Assembly: GCF_001542815.1 (NCBI RefSeq)
Contig: NZ_CP006992.1
Location: 2,175,501-2,239,500 of the forward strand
Direction: 5' to 3'
DNA from: Methylobacterium sp. AMS5
GTDB lineage: Bacteria > Pseudomonadota > Alphaproteobacteria > Rhizobiales > Beijerinckiaceae
Length of the DNA: 64,000 nucleotides
Shown here: positions 57,797 through 64,000 of the stretch, one piece after another
Layout: each line of letters starts with the position of its first letter
How positions within the stretch are numbered: position 1 is the first letter of the stretch
Position numbers and translations under genes: made by a program
The notes under the pieces: generated by a model
The model's database searches: none
The model's input: only the letters and a program-made list of their open reading frames with translations
Told to the model about the DNA's origin: nothing

Positions 57797-58255
57797 TCAG
57801 CCTTTCCGCTTCGGATCGCGGTTTCCGGCGGCGCGGATCAGGCCGGCGAGACCGGCTTCGATCACCATGTCGGCCGCCTCGGAGGGGGTGAACCAGCGGG
57901 CATCGCGCTGGCCGCGTTCGGGAAACTTCTTGAGCTGCTTGCGCACCTCCAGAGGAAACACCTTCACTTGGCAGAGAACCGCGTCGCGGTTCTTCAGGCG
58001 CTTCTCGTAGAGATAGAAACCGATCGGCCGCTTGCCGACGCGGCCGACGATGCCGGCCTCCTCATAGGCCTCCTGGGCAGCCGCTTCGAAGGGTTTGCGC
58101 CCCTTCATCGGCCAGCCCTTCGGGATGACCCAGCGGCGGGTCTCACGCGACGTGACGAGCAGAACCTCCGTGCCACCCTCCGGTGTCCGGCGCATCGGCA
58201 GCACGCCGACCTGGGGCCGCGCTTCGCGGCTGCTATCGATCGGGCCCGCCGTCAT
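57797..58255 (-). CDS. NUDIX hydrolase (DIPP-like)
   Basis: A 152-residue NUDIX pyrophosphatase. The Nudix box spans GWPMKGRKPFEAAAQEAYEE then AG, containing the catalytic Glu cluster. It resembles diphosphoinositol-polyphosphate/Ap4A-type bacterial members (RRWVIPKGWP before the box). It would cleave a nucleoside-diphosphate-linked compound; the exact substrate is open. It lies in the inserted segment between the two ribosomal blocks. Confidence 0.85.
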   Translation of the reverse strand: MTAGPIDSSREARPQVGVLPMRRTPEGGTEVLLVTSRETRRWVIPKGWPMKGRKPFEAAAQEAYEEAGIVGRVGKRPIGFYLYEKRLKNRDAVLCQVKVFPLEVRKQLKKFPERGQRDARWFTPSEAADMVIEAGLAGLIRAAGNRDPKRKG

Positions 58256-58499
58256 GCTGCTGAAACGCCCTGCGGCCGGCGCGGTTCGCGCTCAGCGTTT
58301 GCCGCCGGGTCTGCTCCGAGCGGGCGCAGACGAGGCCAAACTTCCTTGAAAGATTGATGACGGGAAGGCACGTCGCTGCGATCGGGGCTGCCGTCGCATC
58401 CAGACGATGAGCGACAGGGGTCACTAGCGGAATCGTGGGCAGCAACTCAATCGAAATTTACCCGGCAAAATGGACTGGAGCCGAGGCGTGACGGCTCGA

Positions 58500-58964
58500 T
58501 CAGCACGCCGTCGAGAGGTTTTCGATGAGCGCATTCAGGTCGGCCCGCATGGCCTGGATCTCGGGCTCCGACATGTTGAGCTGACACATGACGGACTGGC
58601 GTACGGCGATCGCCTCCGAGCGGAGAGCACGGCCTTGATCGGTCAGCGCGATCTCGACCTCGCGCTCGTCGGATTGACGACGATTGCGATTCAGCAATCC
58701 GCTCGTCTCCAGCCGTTTGAGCACCGGCGTGAGCGTGCCGGAATCGAGCCGAAGGCGCCGGCCGATCTCGGAGACGGTGACGCCGTCGTTCTCCCAGAGC
58801 ACGAGAAGCACCAGATATTGCGGGTAAGTCAGCCCCATCCGTTCCAGCATCGGCCGATAGGATTTCGTCATCCGGTGGGCCGCGGCGTAGAGCGCGTAGC
58901 AGAGCTGATTGTCCAGCAGCAGCGGGTCCCTCAGTACTTCTGCGCTCTCGTTGGGAGCATTCAC
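58500..58964 (-). CDS. ohrR: OhrR-type peroxide-sensing MarR regulator (2-Cys)
   Basis: A 154-residue MarR-family repressor. Cys22 in [14 protein letters not shown] is the reactive Cys of OhrR proteins, and Cys127 (SVMCQLNM) matches the second Cys of the Xanthomonas-type 2-Cys sensors. A winged helix with [23 protein letters not shown] binds DNA. OhrR senses organic hydroperoxides or hypochlorite by a disulfide switch and normally controls an adjacent ohr gene, which is absent here. The last residue is also a Cys. It likely regulates itself and a distant ohr. Confidence 0.88.
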   Translation of the reverse strand: MNAPNESAEVLRDPLLLDNQLCYALYAAAHRMTKSYRPMLERMGLTYPQYLVLLVLWENDGVTVSEIGRRLRLDSGTLTPVLKRLETSGLLNRNRRQSDEREVEIALTDQGRALRSEAIAVRQSVMCQLNMSEPEIQAMRADLNALIENLSTAC

Positions 58965-59092
58965 GGTTCACATCCTGCCGTTCGACAACGCCTTCCGGCC
59001 TGCCGCACCGGGGAAGGGGCGCCGGCTTGCCGGTGATCCTCAACCCTGCCGCGCACCCGACGATAGCGGATGCAACACGGCAAGGCACATGC

Positions 59093-59100
59093 ACAATTGT
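59093..59100. promoter_or_regulatory. Possible OhrR-type operator
   Basis: ACAATTGT is an AT-rich perfect palindrome in otherwise GC-rich DNA, 129-136 bases upstream of the ohrR start. OhrR operators contain ACAATT/AATTGT half-sites, so it is a candidate, although the spacing and flanks do not match the full consensus. Confidence 0.3.
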
Positions 59101-59175
59101 CCCAGTGGCGACGTCCCGGCGCTTTCTCCACCGCCGGTTCGGACACCCGCTTTTAGCGCTCCCGGTCGAACACGC

Positions 59176-59198
59176 AAAAAGGCGGCCGTATGGCCGCC
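59176..59198 (-). terminator. Intrinsic terminator after rplQ
   Basis: On the minus strand GGCGGCC pairs with GGCCGCC around a four-base loop and runs into five T. It lies 54 bases after the rplQ stop and ends the alpha operon just before the ohrR region. Confidence 0.8.
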
Positions 59199-59251
59199 CT
59201 TCGCTCCGATCATAATGTCACGCGTTCCCCCGCAATGTGCGGGACCCAACC

Positions 59252-59668
59252 TCAGGCGGCGTCGGCCGTCTCGACCGAGGTCGGGCCGGAATCCTTGCCC
59301 CGGGCGTCGACGTCACGATCCACGAACTCGATGACGGCCATGGGAGCGTTGTCGCCGTAGCGGAAGCCCGCCTTCATGATGCGGCAGTAGCCACCCGGAC
59401 GCGACTGGTAGCGCGGGCCGAGGACCAAGAAGAGCTTCTTGACCATGTCCGCATCGCGGATCTGGGCCATGGCGAGGCGGCGGGCATGGATGCTGTCGGT
59501 ACGGCCGAGCGAGATCAGCTTCTCGATGACCGGACGCAGATCCTTGGCCTTCGGCAGGGTGGTGACGATCTGCTCGTGCTTGATCAGCGCGGCCGACATG
59601 TTGGCGAACATCGCCTTACGATGCTCGGTGGTGCGATTGAAGCGGCGACCGCGATAGCCGTGACGCAT
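59252..59668 (-). CDS. rplQ: 50S ribosomal protein L17
   Basis: The 138-residue L17 protein near the tunnel exit. It starts [20 protein letters not shown] and includes [20 protein letters not shown]. It is the final gene of the alpha operon, here on the minus strand and therefore facing the S10 operon. Confidence 0.97.
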   Translation of the reverse strand: MRHGYRGRRFNRTTEHRKAMFANMSAALIKHEQIVTTLPKAKDLRPVIEKLISLGRTDSIHARRLAMAQIRDADMVKKLFLVLGPRYQSRPGGYCRIMKAGFRYGDNAPMAVIEFVDRDVDARGKDSGPTSVETADAA

Positions 59669-59778
59669 GGTGGCTGGTCCTTCTCAGTCACGGCCGCCGT
59701 GCCACGGTACGGCCGAGTGCCCCAGGGGCTGTTTTCAGAAAATCCGCGTAACCCAGCGGCGGGATTTCTTTCGGGAGT

Positions 59779-59805
59779 GCCCGCCCCGGCTTTGCTGGGG
59801 CGGGC
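59779..59805 (-). other. Hairpin between rpoA and rplQ
   Basis: GCCCGCCCC and GGGGCGGGC form a perfect 9-bp stem around a nine-base loop within the 235-base rpoA-rplQ gap. No T-run follows on the minus strand, so it may be an RNA-processing or attenuation element rather than a full terminator. Confidence 0.4.
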
Positions 59806-59903
59806 GGTCGCGCCGACCCAGCGGCTCAGCACCGGGTCCCGAGGCGGCCGAACAAACGACGCCGTGCAGCGCCGCTCAATCAGGCCAGGGGCGGCTTCGC
59901 CCC

Positions 59904-60923
59904 TCAGTAGTGTTCTTCGAAGCGCTTGGCGAGATCCTCGATGTTCTCCGGCGGCCAGCCGGGAACGTCCATGCCGAGGTGCAGGCCCATGCCGGCGAGC
60001 ACTTCCTTGATCTCGTTGAGCGACTTGCGGCCGAAATTCGGGGTGCGCAGCATCTCGCCCTCCGACTTCTGGATGAGGTCGCCGATATAGACGATGTTGT
60101 CGTTCTTCAGGCAGTTCGCCGAACGGACCGACAGTTCGAGCTCGTCCACCTTCTTGAGCAGCGCCGGGTTGAAGGGGAGCTGCGGCGCGAGCGGCGCCGC
60201 CTCTTCCTTGCGGGGCTCCTCGAAGTTCACGAAGACTTGGAGCTGGTCCTGGATGATGCGGGCGGCGTAGGCCAGCGCATCCTCCGGCGACACGGCGCCG
60301 TTGGTTTCGAGCGTCATCGTCAGCTTGTCCTTGTCGAGATCCTGGCCCTCGCGGGTGGTCTCGACGCGGTAGCTGACCTTGGTCACCGGCGAGTACAGCG
60401 CATCGACCGGGATCAGGCCGATCGGCGCATCCTCGGGGCGGTTGTGCTCGGCCGGGACGTAGCCCTTGCCGGTGGCGACCGTGAACTCCATGCGGATCTC
60501 GGCCCCGTCGTCCAGGGTGCAGATCACGAGGTCGGGGTTCAGGATCTGGATGTCGCCGACGGCGCCGATGTCGCCCGCGGTGACGAGGCCCGGGCCCGTC
60601 TTGCGCAGGGTCATGCGCTTGGGCTGATCCGTCTGCGAGCGGATGGCGATGGTCTTGATGTTGAGGACGATGTCGGTCACGTCCTCACGCACGCCGGGGA
60701 TGGACGAGAACTCGTGCAGCACGCCGTCGATCTGGACGGAGGTCACGGCGGCGCCCTGAAGCGAGGAGAGCAGCACGCGGCGCAGGCTGTTGCCGAGCGT
60801 CGTGCCGAAGCCGCGCTCGAGCGGCTCGGCCACGACGGTGGCGACCCGCTTGGGATCGTCGCCGGCCGTCACCTGCAGCTTGTTCGGCTTGATGAGCTCT
60901 TGCCAGTTCTTCTGAATGACCAC
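59904..60923 (-). CDS. rpoA: RNA polymerase alpha subunit
   Basis: The 339-residue alpha subunit. The N-terminal assembly domain starts [15 protein letters not shown] and has [20 protein letters not shown]. The C-terminal domain binds UP elements and activators ([38 protein letters not shown]). It begins with GTG. A metallo-beta-lactamase-fold gene separates it from rpsK, an unusual position because rpsK and rpoA are normally adjacent. Confidence 0.97.
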   Translation of the reverse strand: MVIQKNWQELIKPNKLQVTAGDDPKRVATVVAEPLERGFGTTLGNSLRRVLLSSLQGAAVTSVQIDGVLHEFSSIPGVREDVTDIVLNIKTIAIRSQTDQPKRMTLRKTGPGLVTAGDIGAVGDIQILNPDLVICTLDDGAEIRMEFTVATGKGYVPAEHNRPEDAPIGLIPVDALYSPVTKVSYRVETTREGQDLDKDKLTMTLETNGAVSPEDALAYAARIIQDQLQVFVNFEEPRKEEAAPLAPQLPFNPALLKKVDELELSVRSANCLKNDNIVYIGDLIQKSEGEMLRTPNFGRKSLNEIKEVLAGMGLHLGMDVPGWPPENIEDLAKRFEEHY

Positions 60924-61021
60924 GGTCCTACCTCTTGCCAAACCCGCGCCGCCGGCGTCCCGGAAAGCGCTACGGCCGGCCCTGGAATGCTCTGGGAGCA
61001 TCCGGACCGGTCCCCAAAAAT

Positions 61022-61903
61022 CTAAGGCTGCTCGCCCGCCACCCAGAGAGCGGGAACGAAGCGGTAGCCCGCGCCGTCGCGGGCCACGTATCCCAGCGCC
61101 GGAAACTCGAGATGCGAGCCGGCGATGAGGGTTCTCTCCGTCGCCACCTCGTCGAGCACGCGCTTGCGAGTCGCCCGGGCCTGATCCCCGTCCACATCGA
61201 AGGCGACGCCCGCCTCCGGCTGCTTGAACTGGATCGCCGGCATATGCACCACGTCGGTCCACATCAGCAGGGACTTGTCCCCCGATACGATCCGCATGCC
61301 GCAATGGCCGGGCGTGTGGCCGGGCAGCGGAACGGCGGTGATGCCGGGAACCAGCTCACCACCCTCGTGCTTGCGCAGCCGCGCACCGTAGGGCGCCACC
61401 GCCTTGCGGGCGTTCTCGAAATACGGCTTGGCCTCGTCCGGCGCCCGCGACAGCGCCGCATCGGGAAGCCAGTGCGCGGCTTCCGTCGCATGCACGACGA
61501 GTTCCGCGTTCGGGTAGGCCGCGCTGCCATCCGCCTTCACCAGCCCGCCCGCATGATCGGGATGGAGATGGGTCAGGAGCACGGTCTCGATCTCCTCCGG
61601 CGCGACGCCGGCGAGCGCGAGGGCGGCGGGCACCCGGCCCATGGTGTCGGGGCCGAAATGGCCATACCCGGAATCGATCAGCACCGGCTTGCGGCCGGCG
61701 CCGGTGACGAGGAACGCGTTGAGCGTGACGACCGGAGCCTCCGGGCGGAAGCCGGCGCGCTGTAGAGCGCCGGCCTCGTCCTGAGGGATACCCGTGACGA
61801 GATCGAGGGAGCCCTGAAACCAGCCGTCGTTGAGCGCGGTGACTGTGAGGTCGCCGAGGTTCCAACGCAGCGCGCCGGGTAGGGGCTTCGATCTGTCCGC
61901 CAT
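61022..61903 (-). CDS. Metallo-beta-lactamase-fold hydrolase inserted in the alpha operon
   Basis: A 293-residue MBL-fold enzyme with the metal motif [11 protein letters not shown], later His in [12 protein letters not shown] and Asp in LLMWTDVVH. It resembles the AttM/quorum-quenching-like and YtnP-type lactonase/hydrolase groups, with no signal peptide. It lies between rpsK and rpoA on the same strand, spaced 37 and 98 bases from them, so it would be co-transcribed with core translation and transcription genes. No functional tie to them is evident. Probably a lineage-specific insertion. Confidence 0.82.
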   Translation of the reverse strand: MADRSKPLPGALRWNLGDLTVTALNDGWFQGSLDLVTGIPQDEAGALQRAGFRPEAPVVTLNAFLVTGAGRKPVLIDSGYGHFGPDTMGRVPAALALAGVAPEEIETVLLTHLHPDHAGGLVKADGSAAYPNAELVVHATEAAHWLPDAALSRAPDEAKPYFENARKAVAPYGARLRKHEGGELVPGITAVPLPGHTPGHCGMRIVSGDKSLLMWTDVVHMPAIQFKQPEAGVAFDVDGDQARATRKRVLDEVATERTLIAGSHLEFPALGYVARDGAGYRFVPALWVAGEQP

Positions 61904-61940
61904 GGGCTTCTCCGCTCGGGGATGCTCCGGTGTCGTGCGA

Positions 61941-62330
61941 TCAGACGCGGCGGCGCTTGCGCGGCCGGCAGCCGTTATGCGGGATCGAGGTGACGTCGCG
62001 GATCGAGGTCACGGTGAAGCCCGCGGCCTGGAGCGCACGCAGAGCCGACTCACGGCCCGAACCGGGGCCGGAGACCTCGACCTCGAGGGTGCGCATGCCG
62101 TGCTCGGACGCCTTGCGGGCCGCGTCCTCGGCGGCAACCTGGGCCGCATACGGGGTCGACTTGCGCGAGCCCTTGAAGCCCATCGCGCCAGCCGACGACC
62201 ACGAGATCGTGTTGCCCTGCGCGTCGGTGATGGTGATCATCGTGTTGTTGAACGAGGCGGCGACATGCGCCACGCCCGAGACGATGTTCTTGCGTTCGCG
62301 CCGGCGGACGCGGGTCGGTTCCTTAGCCAT
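61941..62330 (-). CDS. rpsK: 30S ribosomal protein S11
   Basis: The 129-residue S11 protein of the platform. It has [21 protein letters not shown] and the conserved end [15 protein letters not shown], where the Asn-Gly can isomerise to isoaspartate in other species. The start is the ATG giving [11 protein letters not shown]; an upstream in-frame ATG would add seven residues. Confidence 0.97.
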
Positions 62331-62500
62331 CTTTTCGCTTTCGTCCTTCAATCACGCCCGTACTTCCAGGCGCTCGGGATTCTTTTGTCACTTGGGCGCG
62401 TCCGTCGTGCAGACCCGTCCCGCTCAACCATCGACGGCCGGGGGGCACCCAGCGCGACGGAAAGAAGGCAGAGCAAAGCACGGCCTTCCCATGCCAAAAA

Positions 62501-62869
62501 TTACTTCTTCTTGCCGGCGATCGGCTTCGCCTTGCCCTTGCGGGTGCGGGCGTTGGTGTGGGTGCGCTGGCCGCGGACCGGGAGCTGCTTGCGGTGACGC
62601 AGGCCGCGGTAGCAGCCGAGATCCATCAGGCGCTTGATGTTCATCGAGACTTCGCGGCGCAGGTCGCCCTCGACGATGTAGTCGCGGTCGATGGCTTCGC
62701 GGATCTGAAGCACCTCGGCGTCGGTGAGCTGGTTCACCCGGCGCTCGGCCGGGATGCCGACCTTCTCGGTGATCTCCTCGGCCTTCTTCGGGCCGATGCC
62801 GTGGATGTACTGGAGCGCGATGACGACGCGCTTGGCGGTCGGGATGTTGACGCCGGCGATACGAGCCAA
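62501..62869 (-). CDS. rpsM: 30S ribosomal protein S13
   Basis: The 122-residue S13 protein that contacts the P-site tRNA and the 50S subunit. It begins at a TTG codon ([20 protein letters not shown] follows) with GGAGAGAACATC upstream, and ends [15 protein letters not shown]. The TTG start matches the length of homologs; no ATG nearby gives the correct N-terminus. It opens the alpha operon on the minus strand. Confidence 0.95.
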
Positions 62870-63031
62870 GATGTTCTCTCCATGTGGCGGGCGCGATCGG
62901 CCACGCCTCGGCGGATGAAAGCGCGCGTCCGGTGGAGGCCGGCCCCTGCGCGCCGCCCAGAACGACAAATCGGCCCGAAAGCGCGCTCCGTGAGGCGCCC
63001 CGAACCACATCCCGCTTGGACGAAGGGGGTC

Positions 63032-63060
63032 CGCCTAGCGCGGGCCGGATAACTTGTCAA
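63032..63060 (-). promoter_or_regulatory. Probable promoter of the alpha operon
   Basis: Read on the minus strand, a perfect -35 TTGACA, a 17-base spacer and TAGGCG lie about 160 bases before rpsM. Together with the terminator after adk this indicates a separate rpsM-rpsK-rpoA-rplQ transcript. Confidence 0.5.
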
Positions 63061-63114
63061 CGCTTTGAAAACCGGAATACGGTCCACAGCCGGTAAGACC
63101 GTCGCCGAGGCATG

Positions 63115-63149
63115 AAAAAGCCCGCCCCGTCGGAACGGGAGGCGGGCTT
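63115..63149 (-). terminator. Intrinsic terminator after adk
   Basis: On the minus strand AAGCCCGCC...GGCGGGCTT forms a long stem with a bulged A and runs into TTTTTC. It begins 25 bases after the adk stop and ends the spc operon. Confidence 0.8.
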
Positions 63150-63173
63150 CGAGGTCTGCGCGGTGCCGAGGCT

Positions 63174-63776
63174 TCAGGAAGAGGCCGTCTCGCGGAAGCT
63201 GTCGAGGAGGGCGGTAACATCCCCGGTCACGGCATCGATCGGCTTCATGCCGTCGATCTTCCGCAGCAGACCGGTGCCGGCGTAATAGTCGGAAAGCGGA
63301 GCGGTCTGCTTCCTGTAGGCGTCGAGCCGGGTCTTGAAGACCTCCGGCGTGTCGTCCTTCCGCACAGGCTGGCCGCGGGCGGCGGTCTCCTCGGCGCGCT
63401 TGGCGATGCGGCCGACGAGGGCGGTCTCGTCGACGACGAATTCCACCACCGCGTCGAGGGCGATGCCCTTCTCCGCCAGCATGGCGTCGAGGGCCTTGGC
63501 CTGTTCGACCGTGCGGGGGAAGCCGTCGAGGATGAAGCCGTTCTTGGCGTCGGCTTCCTCGATGCGGTCGGCAACGATGCCGACCACGATCGCGTCGGAC
63601 ACGAGGCCGCCGCTCTCCATGATCGCCTTCGCTTCCAGTCCGACCGGCGTCCTGGCGGCGACCGCGGCGCGCAGCATGTCGCCGGTCGAAAGCTGCGGAA
63701 CGCGGTAGCGCTCCACGATACGCTCGGACTGCGTACCCTTCCCCGCACCCGGCGGTCCGAGCAGAATGATCCGCAT
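63174..63776 (-). CDS. adk: Adenylate kinase
   Basis: The 200-residue enzyme interconverting ATP + AMP and 2 ADP. P-loop [16 protein letters not shown] at the N-terminus, AMP site [20 protein letters not shown] and a short LID without the four-Cys zinc site ([18 protein letters not shown]). The short form is usual in alphaproteobacteria. It follows secY, the standard spc-operon order, on the minus strand. Confidence 0.97.
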   Translation of the reverse strand: MRIILLGPPGAGKGTQSERIVERYRVPQLSTGDMLRAAVAARTPVGLEAKAIMESGGLVSDAIVVGIVADRIEEADAKNGFILDGFPRTVEQAKALDAMLAEKGIALDAVVEFVVDETALVGRIAKRAEETAARGQPVRKDDTPEVFKTRLDAYRKQTAPLSDYYAGTGLLRKIDGMKPIDAVTGDVTALLDSFRETASS

Positions 63777-63931
63777 AGCGTCTCCCCGTCCTCAAGGCCC
63801 GGCGCCGGGCTCGTTCTTCATGGGCGGCGCGCCCACCTTCCTGAGGCCGCGCCGTCGTCACAACGCTGTGATGCGCAATTCCGAACTGCGCGTCCACCAA
63901 ACCTTTGTCGAAGGCTGCCTTTCGGGGCGCC

Positions 63932-64000
63932 TCAGCGGCGCCGCGTCGTAGAGGCGCCACGCAGCTTGGCCTTCTTCACGAGGCCCTCGTACTGATGCGC
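63932..64000 (-). CDS. secY: Preprotein translocase SecY, C-terminal end (partial)
   Basis: The last 22 residues of SecY, reading AHQYEGLVKKAKLRGASTTR and two more Arg before the stop. The pattern matches the cytoplasmic tail of alphaproteobacterial SecY, and the position just upstream of adk is the expected one. The rest of the gene, a ten-helix channel, lies beyond the window. Confidence 0.78.
   Translation of the reverse strand, partial: AHQYEGLVKKAKLRGASTTRRR

Overview
The window looks like a chromosomal segment from a high-GC methylotrophic alphaproteobacterium, most likely Methylorubrum/Methylobacterium. I infer this from a class II (CP4-like) EPSP synthase, a FYDLN/TIGR02300 acidic zinc-ribbon protein, alphaproteobacterial forms of RpoA, S13 and SecY, and a compact oxalate block (OxlT transporter, PanE2-type oxalyl-CoA reductase, oxalate-CoA ligase) of the kind known in M. 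extorquens. No database search was run. There are no rRNA genes, CRISPR arrays or prophages, and only one tRNA (Thr, TGT) and one intact insertion sequence (IS5 family, 3464-4294).

Layout. 0.3-7.7 kb: a receiver/DUF3369 histidine kinase, a PAS regulator with an IS5 copy 55 bp upstream, an operon of a polysaccharide deacetylase, a small CxxC protein and a His-rich COG0523 GTPase, and a Crp/Fnr regulator. 7.9-13.7 kb: a TonB siderophore receptor with a PepSY membrane protein, then a sulfite-oxidase-fold molybdoprotein with a flavin reductase. 13.9-21.6 kb: FYDLN protein, aroA-cmk, DUF167, tRNA-Thr, a membrane alpha/beta hydrolase, a glycosyltransferase and a creatininase-family hydrolase. 21.8-23.5 kb: a diguanylate cyclase and two stress-type small proteins, one with four 11-residue repeats. 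23.8-28.6 kb: the oxalate block. 28.7-34.9 kb: small hypothetical and exported proteins, an MFS/LysR pair, a tautomerase, a CitE-type CoA-ester lyase and a HAD phosphatase.

35.1-45.6 kb: jetA and jetB (MksF/MksE-like) lie together, but the SMC-like jetC (MksB) lies 5 kb downstream, after a LysR-MhqO-MhqD quinone/electrophile module, a MarR-GNAT fusion and two tiny membrane proteins. No jetD/mksG nuclease is present. This split, nuclease-less Wadjet/MksBEF set is the most interesting accessory feature.

46.0-64.0 kb: the str and S10 operons (rpsL-rpsG-fusA-tuf-rpsJ-rplC-rplD-rplW-rplB-rpsS-rplV-rpsC-rplP-rpmC-rpsQ) run on the + strand and end at an intrinsic terminator right after rpsQ. Where rplN would normally follow there is an AT-rich gap, an AAA+ ATPase, a NUDIX hydrolase and a 2-Cys OhrR regulator. 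The spc/alpha genes then appear on the minus strand (secY end, adk, rpsM, rpsK, rpoA, rplQ), with a metallo-beta-lactamase-fold gene wedged between rpsK and rpoA. The S10 and spc/alpha blocks therefore converge, which implies an inversion or relocation breakpoint between rpsQ and rplN.
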